A stretch of DNA of 64,000 nucleotides, taken from contig NZ_JAHXYR010000007.1 in the NCBI RefSeq assembly GCF_019969845.1, positions 62,001 to 126,000 of the forward strand, in the 5' to 3' direction. A program made the translations under genes and the position numbers. Below, piece after piece: positions 55,188-64,000 of this stretch (positions are counted from its first letter, which is position 1; every line of letters begins with the position of its first letter). The stretch comes from Sphingobacterium sp. GVS05A. GTDB taxonomy: Bacteria; Bacteroidota; Bacteroidia; Sphingobacteriales; Sphingobacteriaceae. The notes under the pieces are model-generated. The model worked only from the letters and a program-made list of their open reading frames with translations. It made no database searches and was not told the DNA's origin.

Positions 55188-55267
55188 CTTCATTCGTTCG
55201 GCTGAGGTTTCTAAAGATTAGTTGGCGTTGTTTGCCAAAATTCAGCTTTTTATACAGCCTGTTTTTA

Positions 55268-56530
55268 TTATTTTTTGAGTTGTTCCAAGCGTGTTAAACC
55301 TTCGAGATAATAATAATCTGCATAGGTCAAAGGGACATCAATTTCAGAGTGATGCGGCAGACTGCCGACACTATGTTTGAGCAAGAAACCACCGTTGCTC
55401 GCGTATTTGGCAAAATAACCTGCTCCTGAAAGTGTCTGTAGACTTTCCTTGGCAAAAGCTAAATAGGACTTACTTTCTGCTCCTGAAGTTAAGGTCGATA
55501 GTTCAACGAGTGCCGAAGCGACAATAGCTGCTGCGGAGGCATCACGAGGGACGTAATTAAGCTTTAACGTTGAAAAATCAGCGTCTGATTTATATCCCTG
55601 TTGTCCAGCATTGAAATCCCAGTAAGGGATTTTATCTTTTGGAAGATTTTTGTGGGTCATGTAAAATTTAGCTGCTGCCTGTGCTGTTTTGAGAAACTCT
55701 GGTTTTTTTGTCTCCCGATACATCATGGTAAATCCGTAGATAGCCCAAGCCTGTCCACGTGCCCAGGTTGAATTATCGGCATAGCCCTGATTTGTCTGTT
55801 GATGGATTGCTTTACCGCTGGCATCATAGTCTACAACATGGTAGGTGCTATAGTCTGTGCGGAAATGGTTTTTCATGGTTTGCGTTGCATGACTGATAGC
55901 GACATCCTTATATTTAGGATCACCTGTCAGATCGGAAACGTAACACAGCATTTCAAGGTTCATCATATTGTCAATGATGACAGGGTATTTCCAAAGTGTT
56001 TTGCCATCCCATGACTTTTTCTCATTCCATGACTTGATGACACCAACCTGTGGGTTAAAGCGCTTTAATGCGGTATTGGCCGAATGGACAAGGATAGCTT
56101 TATAATCGGCAATTTTTTTCTGATCCTTGAGGTATTTTATTGCTGTGCCATAGGAACAATACATGACAAAACCAATATCGTGATGTTGATCCAGGTCCTT
56201 CGCTTTTTCGAGCGCTTCGGTCCATTTTATAGCTTCTTTCTCCGTTTCTTTATTGTGTGTGTGATTGTAGATATACCATAGTGAGCCAGGGAAAAAACCT
56301 CCTGTCCAATCCCATTCGTCGGTTCCTCGCAATTGTCCGGAAGGAGTCAATGTACGTGGGAACTTATGGTCTTTGTCAGCTTCCTTGGCCAGAAATTGAT
56401 ATTGTTTCTCCGCAGCGTTGAAACTAGCGTCGATAAAGTTTGGCTTTTGGTCGATAAAACTGAGCGCAAAAAGCCCTGAAGCGATAAGAAGGATTGTTTT
56501 TAAACTGGTTTTTCTTTTTTTCATCTGCAT
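55268..56530 (-). CDS. Unsaturated glucuronyl hydrolase (GH88), exported
   Basis: 420 aa with an N-terminal signal/anchor (KTILLIASGLFALSF). The GH88 (alpha/alpha)6 barrel shows TPSGQLRGTDEWDWTGGFFPGSLWYIY. The two key acids are D118 (HDIGFVMYCSYG) and D187 (VIIDNMMNLEML), then GYADNSTWARGQAWAIYGFTMMYRET and PYWDFNAG. It removes the 4,5-unsaturated uronic acid left by PL8-type lyases. It is the last gene of the minus-strand operon, 107 bp after the DUF2264 gene. An alternative start is two codons downstream. Confidence 0.93.
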   Translation of the reverse strand: MQMKKRKTSLKTILLIASGLFALSFIDQKPNFIDASFNAAEKQYQFLAKEADKDHKFPRTLTPSGQLRGTDEWDWTGGFFPGSLWYIYNHTHNKETEKEAIKWTEALEKAKDLDQHHDIGFVMYCSYGTAIKYLKDQKKIADYKAILVHSANTALKRFNPQVGVIKSWNEKKSWDGKTLWKYPVIIDNMMNLEMLCYVSDLTGDPKYKDVAISHATQTMKNHFRTDYSTYHVVDYDASGKAIHQQTNQGYADNSTWARGQAWAIYGFTMMYRETKKPEFLKTAQAAAKFYMTHKNLPKDKIPYWDFNAGQQGYKSDADFSTLKLNYVPRDASAAAIVASALVELSTLTSGAESKSYLAFAKESLQTLSGAGYFAKYASNGGFLLKHSVGSLPHHSEIDVPLTYADYYYLEGLTRLEQLKK

Positions 56531-56637
56531 TAATTATTTGTTCATCAATTATTTTATGATTAGGGTATTCATGAGCTCTCTTCGTTCAGTTTACTCGGTT
56601 TATGCTACCTTCGATAGTTTCCTAACAGCGTATATTC

Positions 56638-57900
56638 CTAGTAAGTTACATAATAATCTTTTGGAAAGGGTAAACCTGCAAAAGCTTTTTGTGAGCTCCA
56701 TTGTGCGGCAGCGTCAGACCAAAAAGCATGCGTTGGTGGAAGCCCTAAGGGTAGAAATGAGAGGGAAGCAGTATAGAGGGAACCCGAGTTGGTATAACTG
56801 TCTGCTATATTTCCCTGATCGGCATTGAGAAATCCTAAGGCCATCCAGCCATCCTCATGAAAAATGCGATCAGCATAGATGTGCTTGAGAACTGCTGTCA
56901 ATGCTGCGCGCACCTGTCCATTGGAGAGGTCTGTGGGGAGCTTTCCATCAAGTGCTACCGCAGCGAGCGGTTGGAAGGCCGCATTTCTATATGTTGCACT
57001 CCGCCCAACAACAGGGTAGGTGCCTTCGGGTGAAATCATGCGCTCCAGATGATGTGCATAGCGTTTCATACGTTTGTAAGCGCGGTCATACATGGGTTGG
57101 TACTTCGCATCAGCGCTAAGATTGTTTTTTAAAGTCTCCACTTGCATGCAATGAATGACATAACCATTGTAATGATCAAAGCTAAATCGCGCACCGTCAC
57201 TATACCATCCGTCACCGACATACCATTCCTGATCAAATTTGTTTACCGCATAGTCTATCTTCTCACGAGCACAGTCTTCACCGATACTGTAGAGAAAAGT
57301 TTCGGTCATTGCGGCAAACAATAGCCAGTTGCTTTCGTTGGGTTTGATCCAGCGTAAGTGTTTGAGTTCGGTAATAACCTGTTGCTTTGTTACTTGTGGC
57401 AACGGATCCCATAATGCTTTTGGGGCACGCATAAATGCCTGCGCTAAATGTGCTGCATCAACCAGAGGCTGCTTGGACTTGCTACGCCAAGAGAAATAAT
57501 CTGCCGAAGCTGGATTTACACCATGTTGTATGCCCAGCAAGGCTTGTTGTTTAAATTTAGTACGTAACTTCCCTTCTGCGGTTTTATCGTCTGGTAGGTT
57601 CAACCATGGAGCCATACCGGCCAATAATCGACCAAAGGCTTCCAGATAACCCACACTGGGATCTATATAGTCATAAGTTTCACTTTTAACAATTGGCATC
57701 TCTGCGCGAAAACGCTCTTTGCTGATACGATCGAGAATAGGGCTGGCCATTTTTGTTAAAATAGATACCCAATATGCACGGTCGTCAGTAGAAGGTTCTG
57801 CAGCTGAACCAATGGGGTGACTACGCCCGAACAGGGGGCTGTTCATTAGCGCTCCTGCGGTAGTTAATGTTACGGCTTGAATCCAATTTCTTCTTTTCAT
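56638..57900 (-). CDS. DUF2264 family protein, exported
   Basis: 420 aa with a signal peptide of twin-arginine appearance (MKRRNWIQAVTLTTAGALMN). The DUF2264 pattern is clear: YWVSILTKMASPILDRIS, GYLEAFGRLLAGMAPWL, VDAAHLAQAFMRAPKALW, ESNWLLFAAMTETFLYSIG, YVGDGWYSDGARFSFDHYNGYVIH and SPEGTYPVVGRSATYR. It is probably an (alpha/alpha) barrel acting on a uronic-acid-containing glycan; the precise activity is not something I can state. Its ATG overlaps the stop of the heparinase-like gene (ATGA), so translation is coupled. Confidence 0.88.
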   Translation of the reverse strand: MKRRNWIQAVTLTTAGALMNSPLFGRSHPIGSAAEPSTDDRAYWVSILTKMASPILDRISKERFRAEMPIVKSETYDYIDPSVGYLEAFGRLLAGMAPWLNLPDDKTAEGKLRTKFKQQALLGIQHGVNPASADYFSWRSKSKQPLVDAAHLAQAFMRAPKALWDPLPQVTKQQVITELKHLRWIKPNESNWLLFAAMTETFLYSIGEDCAREKIDYAVNKFDQEWYVGDGWYSDGARFSFDHYNGYVIHCMQVETLKNNLSADAKYQPMYDRAYKRMKRYAHHLERMISPEGTYPVVGRSATYRNAAFQPLAAVALDGKLPTDLSNGQVRAALTAVLKHIYADRIFHEDGWMALGFLNADQGNIADSYTNSGSLYTASLSFLPLGLPPTHAFWSDAAAQWSSQKAFAGLPFPKDYYVTY

Positions 57901-59819
57901 TTGGCTTTTTTAATGATAAAATTATATTTTCCTGTCGATTTGATGCTTTTTGCCTTAAGGTTGATGCGGTAAAGCCGCTCGCCCCATACTTGGCTCAGAC
58001 GAGGGTCATCCTGTGGGATGACTTCATAGGAAGCAACGAACTGTGCTGGATTAAAATGCAATGCGGCCAGACCATCACCCATGGCGATCACTCCCTTGTT
58101 AATCTGAGGTTCTTTTGAAACTAAAAAATGCACAATATTGGGCTGGGTCGGATTTTTGATCTTAAACTCGTCCGCTATGGTCAGACCATCAGCGCCAAGG
58201 CGGTAACTTCTATTCCAATGTTCAATATTGGCTGTTTTTGGATAGGCATTCCCGATATCGAGCTGGAATTGATTCTGTTCAGGTAGGAACACCACATTTT
58301 CGGCTTTGTATTCTTTGCCAAAAGCCTGATCATTACCATTGATCTGCGGCAGGTTGTGGTAGGCACCCTGCATGGTCCAGATACTATAGCGGTCGTCGCT
58401 AAATGTTTTCTTCGTGTAGGTTCCGACACCGGCATCAATAAAGAGAGGCTGCTGATCCTGGTATAAAATAAAACTACCGACATCGTTATGGTTGTGGCTT
58501 TCATTATTAAAACCACCTTTGGCGGCGAAGAAAAAACCTTCCTTTTTCAGATAGAGAAACTGCGTCTCCGGATACCACTTAAATGCATTTTGTGGAAGTG
58601 CTGCCTGTATGTGCTGAAGCTGCGGAAAACAGCGTAGATCCTCAAATGCACGGAAGATATCCCGTGAGGGTCTAAAGTCCGCACCTTTACCTCCAAGATC
58701 TGTCATGTATCGTGCAAATTGCATCATTTCGGTACTGTGTACATCTTGCCCATAACGATAGATGAGTAGTGGATCTCCACCACCTTTGGCTGAGGCATCG
58801 GCAAAATTGACCACCCATCTGTCACCACCAATATACGATTGTGCAATGTATTCACCCATATCACGGATAAGAGGTTTGTCGAAGATACTGACCTTGTTTT
58901 GTGTTGCCATGGAAAGTATCTTGAGGTAATCGTACAATTTACCGGCGGCGTGCCCCCAATAGGATGGACCTTCCTCACAGGCACCATCTTTTTTGATATA
59001 ATCGATAAAGCGATCAACCGAAGTCATTGTTTTATAGATGCCAGTCAGTTGAACATCCGGATTGTCTTCTATCAGCAGCAGGCAGGTGAGCACATTAAAA
59101 TTACACCAGGGATTCCAGTTGTTGACCAATTGGTTTCCTTTGAGTTCAAAGCCCTGCCACCACATGTCATTGCGATCTAGATAGGGCTGTATAATGCGTT
59201 GCTGGATGTGCTGTTTTAAGCGTAGACTAATTTCCGGATTGATGGAATTGAAGGTGTCCCGAAAGAAATAATGTATCCACGAAAGTAAGGATCCGACATC
59301 GCCAGCCATGAGGTCAATGACATGTGTCCGTTCTTGTGGTAGGGATCTTTTGCTGGATTGGAAAGCTGGTAGGTGGGCCGATAATGACCAGGTAGACATC
59401 TCGGTCATGTGCCAGGTACCGTTTAAAATCTGATCGATATAACGTCCTTTCCCCTCTGCTAACTCAGCTAATAGCAGGTTTGTGAGCGCGGTACAGTTTT
59501 CGTTCATCGGCTTTTCCATCATGCCGCGATTGCCTGAGCGTTCATATTCTAGATAATCTGTCGCCTTGACCACTTGCCATTGATAGTCGAGTGCTTTGTC
59601 GCCTTTCGCAATAACCTGCTCCCGGAAAGGTGCTATCAACTGATCCCATGCCTTACGATCGGAATAACTTGGATAGGGAATCCAGGACTTGTCCCGGCTC
59701 AGGTTGATCTTGAGATCTTCCTGTTTAAAAGTACCTGTGAGTAGCTTTAATTCTTTTCCCAGTAGTCCCTGAAAAGAGAGACTACTGAGAAAGAAGAATA
59801 GGATTAGATATATTCTCAT
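57897..59819 (-). CDS. Heparinase II/III-like polysaccharide lyase family protein, exported
   Basis: 640 aa with a signal peptide (MRIYLILFFFLSSLSFQGLLG). An N-terminal alpha/alpha toroid holds NNWNPWCNFNVLTCLLLIEDN and DGACEEGPSYWGHAAGKLYDYL. It is followed by the heparinase II/III beta-sandwich with FAAKGGFNNESHNHNDVGSFILYQDQQP, IDAGVGTYTKKTFSDDRYSIWTMQGAYHN and INGNDQ. The NESHNHND and WTMQGAYHN segments carry the probable catalytic/metal His residues. Family members cleave heparin, heparan or other uronates; the true substrate is open. It starts one base after the SusD3 stop, so it is in the same operon. Confidence 0.88.
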   Translation of the reverse strand: MRIYLILFFFLSSLSFQGLLGKELKLLTGTFKQEDLKINLSRDKSWIPYPSYSDRKAWDQLIAPFREQVIAKGDKALDYQWQVVKATDYLEYERSGNRGMMEKPMNENCTALTNLLLAELAEGKGRYIDQILNGTWHMTEMSTWSLSAHLPAFQSSKRSLPQERTHVIDLMAGDVGSLLSWIHYFFRDTFNSINPEISLRLKQHIQQRIIQPYLDRNDMWWQGFELKGNQLVNNWNPWCNFNVLTCLLLIEDNPDVQLTGIYKTMTSVDRFIDYIKKDGACEEGPSYWGHAAGKLYDYLKILSMATQNKVSIFDKPLIRDMGEYIAQSYIGGDRWVVNFADASAKGGGDPLLIYRYGQDVHSTEMMQFARYMTDLGGKGADFRPSRDIFRAFEDLRCFPQLQHIQAALPQNAFKWYPETQFLYLKKEGFFFAAKGGFNNESHNHNDVGSFILYQDQQPLFIDAGVGTYTKKTFSDDRYSIWTMQGAYHNLPQINGNDQAFGKEYKAENVVFLPEQNQFQLDIGNAYPKTANIEHWNRSYRLGADGLTIADEFKIKNPTQPNIVHFLVSKEPQINKGVIAMGDGLAALHFNPAQFVASYEVIPQDDPRLSQVWGERLYRINLKAKSIKSTGKYNFIIKKAK

Positions 59820-59820
59820 T

Positions 59821-61524
59821 TTACCAATCTTGATTTTGTGGCAGAAGTGCCGCGTTCATCTCTATTTCTTGTCCCGGTACCGGCCAAAGCTTATGTCGGG
59901 GTTGATATCCTCTGGTAACAAGATTATCGCCTGTAACACCTTTTTCAATAACACCCTTCGACACATCTTCCAATAGATTCCAACGTTTGAGATCAAAATA
60001 GCGCCATCCCTCGCCTGCTAATTCTACTGCGCGTTCGTGTTGGATGCGTTTACTCATTTCCGCTTTACTGTTAACGACCAGGAATGAACTGCCGCTATTT
60101 AGGGCAGGCATTTTCGAACGTATACGTACCTTATTCAGTTCCGTGATCGCCTTATCCAGCTGATTGGTTTCATTATAGGCTTCGGAAAGCATAAGAAGCA
60201 CATCTGCCAAGCGAAGGATCGGGAAGTTAATCGGTGTATGAGCACGATCGGTAATCGCTCCTTTGAGATTGCCTTCGGGTACAAATTTGCGCCATAGGTA
60301 GGTATACCAGCCCCGATTATTACGGATCTGCCCGAAATTTTCATTTACCCCCGTTGCAAGAATAAATTGCATGTCACGTTCTTTGTTGGCGTTCCAGCCC
60401 AAATAGTGTGAATAAGGGACAATAAGCGTCTGATTCATTCGTGGATCCCGGTTGGCATAGATCTGACGTAGCTTGACTGTATCAGGTACCTTCGTCAGTA
60501 CACCACCGGATTGTGTGGATTCCATCGCTTGCTTTTTAACAGCATTGTCTGTATTATAATTTGGGAAATGGTCATTCCAGTTGAAAGGACTTCCGTCTCG
60601 GTTTTCATAACGGTCTGCAAGCCGTGTACTTGGCATACAGTTGTTCCAGTCACTGCCAAAAGTTGATCTTGTCCCCATATAGAAGGCCATAGGCATCCCA
60701 TAAGGAAATCCTGTTCCGCCCATGTTCTGTATAGCAAAGATCATTTCAGGAGCCTGATCCCCTTCCATGGTAAACAACGCCGCATAATTAGCACTGAGGT
60801 TATAACCGTAGTTGTTGGTTTTGTTATAGACAATTTCTTCAAAATCCCGGATTGCCAAAGTCCAATCTTTATTATACAAGGCTACTTTTCCTCTCAAAGC
60901 ATAGGCCGCACCCTTTGTGATTCGGCCATAGTGTTTTGCATCATACGTTACAGGTAATTTATCGACAGCGTAGTTGAGGTCCGCAAGGATGAATTTCTTG
61001 ACGTCTTCAACGGAAGAACGGCTATTTTTGAGTGAACTAAAATCTCTGTTTAGATCAACTGTTTCGTCATATATTGGCAAAGCTCCATAAAGGTTTGTCA
61101 ATTGAAAATACATCAGCGCGCGGAGAAATTTTGCTTCGGCAATAAAACCCTCCTGTTTGGCTTTATCTATGGTCATCGGCTGAATATTGGCGATGGCATG
61201 GTTACAGCGTTGGATCAGGTCATATCCCGCCTGCCACCTATCCACAATTACGGATGAGCGGTCTGTAAATGTACCGCTGATGACCTCGCCTAGGCCCGGA
61301 GGATCGTAGCCTAGCCCAATATCACTGAGCCCATCATAAGAAAATTGTAAACCGAAGGTCGCTTCCTTCTTTAGATCATTATAACAACCTAATATGCCAG
61401 CGAGCGCCTGGTCTTCATTTTGCCAGAATGTATCGGCACTAACCTGACTGTAAGGTGTTGTATCGAGCTTATAACAAGATGATAATGCAATGCATCCAGC
61501 TATGAGTAGTGAAATCTTTTTCAT
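59821..61524 (-). CDS. SusD/RagB-type substrate-binding lipoprotein (SusD3) of the GAG locus
   Basis: 567 aa. Lipoprotein signal MKKISLLIAGCIALSSC with Cys17. SusD features: TPYSQVSADTFWQNEDQALAGILGCYNDL, GFIAEAKFLRALMYFQLTNLYGALPIYDE, AAYALRGKVALYNKDWTLAIRDFEEIV, ELNKVRIRSKMPALN and IQHERAVELAGEGWRYFDLKRWN. The ATG at 61524 is chosen because it gives the lipobox; an upstream TTG (61536) adds only four residues. It lies 13 bp downstream of SusC3 and should bind chondroitin- or hyaluronan-type oligosaccharides. Confidence 0.94.
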   Translation of the reverse strand: MKKISLLIAGCIALSSCYKLDTTPYSQVSADTFWQNEDQALAGILGCYNDLKKEATFGLQFSYDGLSDIGLGYDPPGLGEVISGTFTDRSSVIVDRWQAGYDLIQRCNHAIANIQPMTIDKAKQEGFIAEAKFLRALMYFQLTNLYGALPIYDETVDLNRDFSSLKNSRSSVEDVKKFILADLNYAVDKLPVTYDAKHYGRITKGAAYALRGKVALYNKDWTLAIRDFEEIVYNKTNNYGYNLSANYAALFTMEGDQAPEMIFAIQNMGGTGFPYGMPMAFYMGTRSTFGSDWNNCMPSTRLADRYENRDGSPFNWNDHFPNYNTDNAVKKQAMESTQSGGVLTKVPDTVKLRQIYANRDPRMNQTLIVPYSHYLGWNANKERDMQFILATGVNENFGQIRNNRGWYTYLWRKFVPEGNLKGAITDRAHTPINFPILRLADVLLMLSEAYNETNQLDKAITELNKVRIRSKMPALNSGSSFLVVNSKAEMSKRIQHERAVELAGEGWRYFDLKRWNLLEDVSKGVIEKGVTGDNLVTRGYQPRHKLWPVPGQEIEMNAALLPQNQDW

Positions 61525-61537
61525 GATATTTGACAAC

Positions 61538-64000
61538 TTAAAATGTTAAACTAAGACCGAAGACAGCCTGTTTCATTGTTGGATAATTGGTGCCACTCAC
61601 CTCAGGGTCGAATCCTTTGTAACTAGTAATCGTCCAGAAATTTTCCAACGATCCAAAAACACGTAGATTCTGAACCTGGATCCGTTTGGTAATCTCATTC
61701 GGAATGGTGTAGCCGAGCTGGATATTTTTTACACGGATAAAAGCTTTGTTCTGTAACCAGAAGTCACTATTTCTGGTGTTTCTTGTATCTGTATATGGCA
61801 AGAGTCGTGGATATTTGGCATCGGTAGCCCCATCTTTCCATCTGCCATCTGCGATTTCCTGGTTGATCTGATAGCCCCAACGTACAGTTGGTGTGTAGTA
61901 ATTATCTATCCAAATAGCCTTATTGCCTGCATTCCCTTGCAGGAAAACCGAAAAGTCAAAACCTTTATAATCAAATCCCATATTAAAGCCATAAGTGATC
62001 CTTGGCGCAGTACCATGTCCGACAGGTACCCGATCATTGTCGTTAATGATGCCATCGCCATTGGCGTCTTTATATAGTAAATCCCCTTTTTTTGGTGTCC
62101 CATAGGAGGCAAATGGGTTTACTTTTTGGTTTGTATTTGGATCAGTAGGAGCATTGTCGATCATTTGTTGTACGAGTTGCATGTCTGCATCTGTCTGCAA
62201 GATGCGATCGGTCAACAAAATATACTGCGTGTTGATGGCATAGCCCTCTTGTAAAAGATTTGCTCCTGAAATAGATTTGTCGTTGCCTTTAAATTTGACC
62301 ACTTTATTGTCAATGAAGGTGAAGTTACCACCGATATTGAATTTAAAATCATCCCCAATTTTGTCGCGGTAGTTGAGGTTAAGCTCGATCCCATTATTGC
62401 GGACTTTTGCTGCGTTGGTACGTGGTATGCTTGCATTTCCGACAACTAAAGGTGCAGGAAGGTCGATCAGGATATTGTCTGTTACTTTATTGAAAACATC
62501 AATTGAACCGTTCAATTTATAATTGAAAAGGTCAAAATCCAGACCCGCATTTAGAATATAGGTATTTTCCCAGGTCAATAAGGGGTTGCTCAAGACAGTC
62601 TGGGCAAACCCGACATAAAGCTGATTGTTCAGGATGTAATTGGCCGGATTGTATAGTGTCTGATATTCGTAGTTGTTAATATTAGCGTCTCTACGGAACG
62701 ATGCGTCTGAAGTACCATTGTTGCCCAATACACCATATGAGGCACGGAATTTAAGACTTGGCATCCATTTGACATCGTAGAAATCTTCGGAAGATATTTT
62801 CCAGCCGAACGATGCCGAAGGGAAGGTACCCCATCTGCTTTTTCCGGTCATAAAGCGCGATGAACCGTCGGTACGAAGATTGGCTTCCAATAGGTATTTA
62901 TCATCCCAGGAGAGGTTGAGTCTTCCAAAGAAGGAGCGCATGGCCCAATCCGTGATGTTGCCGGAAGCCGAAGCATCCATTGTCGCCGCGTTTAACACCG
63001 TAAGTGAAGGATCGACGAGATCCAGTTTGGATGCCGCAAACCAACCATCTTTAAAATATTCCTGGCTGGCACCCACCATCACTTCATAATTTAATTTATC
63101 AAATAGCTTATTCTTGTATTTGGCAACTCCGTCCATATAATAACGATACGATTTAACAGACTCGTTGGTAACAGAGGAACGCCCAGTGCCAGCGGTGGCG
63201 ACTGTATTAGTCAAGAAATCCCAACGATCGTTGAACACAGGTTGCGAATAGATAAAATCGTCATCATAGGTATAGGTGTACGATCCTTCGATAGAAAGGC
63301 CTTCAATAGGTTTTAACTTTCCATAAAATCGGGATACAAAACGATTCTTATTAATATTACCCTTTTGAGCATACAAGCGGTGAAGCACATTGTTGGATTG
63401 TGGGTTCTCTTCCGGATTGCTGGGCGAACCAAATCGGCCATCTGGAGCTCTTAGTACCATACCTGGTGTACTCGCTCCCGCAAAGGTGAATACATCATCA
63501 ATGATATTGGTGCCGATATCGGTCTTTGAGACGACACCATTGATATTAGCTCCAAGTGTAAGCCAGGGTTTTACATCGGCTTCGAGGTTGATACGACCCG
63601 TATGACGTTTGTAGGTAGCTTGTTCAATAACACCGGGATTGTTTAATAGGCCATAGGAACCGAAAAATTTAATTTTTTCACTTCCACCTGTAAAGGACAG
63701 ATTGTGGTTTTGGCTGATCTTATTTTGAAATAGTTCAGACACCCAGTCTGAATTGGGATATTTCAACGGATCTTGCCCTGAATTTTGTCGCCAAAGATCT
63801 ATTTTTTCCTGTGAAAATGTAGGTTTTGCATTTGGATCGCCATTTTTGTAGCCTTCATTAATCAGCTCCATATAATTGGCGTAGTTGGAAACCATTTGGA
63901 TGGTATTGGATGGTTTCTGGCTAGAGAAATAATTATTATAGGTAACCTTAAACTGTTCGGTCTTTCCCTTTTTAGTCGTGATAAGGATAACACCATTGGC
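61538..64000 (-). CDS. SusC/RagA-type TonB-dependent transporter (SusC3), N-terminus cut by window edge
   Basis: 820 codons are visible; the reading frame stays open through 64000. The edge reads ANGVILITTKKGKTEQFKV, i.e. the end of the plug domain, so the signal peptide, CNA-B domain and TonB box lie outside. The visible part is the barrel, with LSWDDKYLLEANLRTDGSSRFM, WGTFPSASFGWKISSEDFY, LTWENTYILNAGLDFDLF, DANGDGIINDNDRVPVG and a C-terminal FGLSLTF. It is the first visible gene of the operon with SusD3, the heparinase-like protein, DUF2264 and GH88. Confidence 0.93.
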   Translation of the reverse strand, partial: ANGVILITTKKGKTEQFKVTYNNYFSSQKPSNTIQMVSNYANYMELINEGYKNGDPNAKPTFSQEKIDLWRQNSGQDPLKYPNSDWVSELFQNKISQNHNLSFTGGSEKIKFFGSYGLLNNPGVIEQATYKRHTGRINLEADVKPWLTLGANINGVVSKTDIGTNIIDDVFTFAGASTPGMVLRAPDGRFGSPSNPEENPQSNNVLHRLYAQKGNINKNRFVSRFYGKLKPIEGLSIEGSYTYTYDDDFIYSQPVFNDRWDFLTNTVATAGTGRSSVTNESVKSYRYYMDGVAKYKNKLFDKLNYEVMVGASQEYFKDGWFAASKLDLVDPSLTVLNAATMDASASGNITDWAMRSFFGRLNLSWDDKYLLEANLRTDGSSRFMTGKSRWGTFPSASFGWKISSEDFYDVKWMPSLKFRASYGVLGNNGTSDASFRRDANINNYEYQTLYNPANYILNNQLYVGFAQTVLSNPLLTWENTYILNAGLDFDLFNYKLNGSIDVFNKVTDNILIDLPAPLVVGNASIPRTNAAKVRNNGIELNLNYRDKIGDDFKFNIGGNFTFIDNKVVKFKGNDKSISGANLLQEGYAINTQYILLTDRILQTDADMQLVQQMIDNAPTDPNTNQKVNPFASYGTPKKGDLLYKDANGDGIINDNDRVPVGHGTAPRITYGFNMGFDYKGFDFSVFLQGNAGNKAIWIDNYYTPTVRWGYQINQEIADGRWKDGATDAKYPRLLPYTDTRNTRNSDFWLQNKAFIRVKNIQLGYTIPNEITKRIQVQNLRVFGSLENFWTITSYKGFDPEVSGTNYPTMKQAVFGLSLTF

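Noticed and set aside
51584-61524. Arylsulfatase/heparinase locus specific for heparin
   Set aside because: The lyase at 53016-55115 matches PL8 chondroitin AC lyase at every active-site position, so chondroitin/hyaluronan is the better main substrate; a heparin role remains possible only for the heparinase II/III-like gene.
1-64000. Insertion sequences, prophage or integrative element
   Set aside because: No transposase, integrase, phage structural gene or flanking tRNA/att duplication could be found on either strand.

Overview
This window is chromosomal DNA of a Bacteroidota bacterium, most likely a Sphingobacterium or close Sphingobacteriaceae relative. The evidence is three SusC/SusD pairs, a HisB of the bifunctional type, a PhoH/PurC/RNase Z cluster typical of the phylum, lipoboxes of the SSC type, weak Shine-Dalgarno signals, TAnnTTTG-like promoter elements and moderate-to-low GC. 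The genus is an inference.

Layout. 1-9.6 kb is core metabolism: a SAM hydrolase-family protein cut by the left edge, then phoH, purC, a STAS protein and rnz, then hisC-hisB-hisH-hisA-hisF-hisIE (hisG and hisD are absent), closed by a perfect 15-bp stem terminator. 9.8-23 kb is a housekeeping mosaic: WD40 protein, free-methionine sulfoxide reductase, GH20 hexosaminidase, ruvA, maeB, a PBP4-type peptidase, an M24 aminopeptidase, and a soluble three-PAS histidine kinase with a receiver-only partner. 23-32 kb has a GH29 fucosidase divergent from SusC-SusD-(AIM6-like phosphodiesterase/alkaline phosphatase fusion). 32-36 kb has secreted lipoproteins (one DKNYY type), an S41 peptidase and the tail of a decayed Fic protein. 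36-43.3 kb holds the least explained locus: an 820-bp AT-rich intergenic region with an 11-bp repeat array and a pseudoknot-capable structured element, followed by a protein with two HEPN-like modules, a SWIM-finger SNF2 ATPase and two unknown proteins. 43.4-49.6 kb is a second SusC-SusD pair with a DUF218 protein. 49.7-51.5 kb has an exported Gfo/Idh/MocA-type protein and a barstar-like protein. 51.6-64 kb is a glycosaminoglycan utilisation locus: sulfatase and a PL8 chondroitin AC lyase on +, facing an operon on - of SusC (cut by the right edge), SusD, heparinase II/III-like protein, DUF2264 protein and GH88 unsaturated glucuronyl hydrolase.

How the genes work together. In the GAG locus the sulfatase and PL8 lyase would desulfate and depolymerise chondroitin/hyaluronan, SusCD would import the unsaturated oligosaccharides and GH88 would remove the 4,5-unsaturated uronic acid. 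The his genes form one transcription unit, but the two larger gaps inside it (before hisH and hisIE) are built of degenerate heptanucleotide repeats ending within 1-3 bases of the start codon.

Most notable leads: the structured element at 36615-36738, the 11-bp array at 36382-36436, the duplicated-HEPN/SNF2 locus downstream of them, and the heptamer arrays in the his operon. All coordinates and pairings were read by eye; no search or folding program was run.
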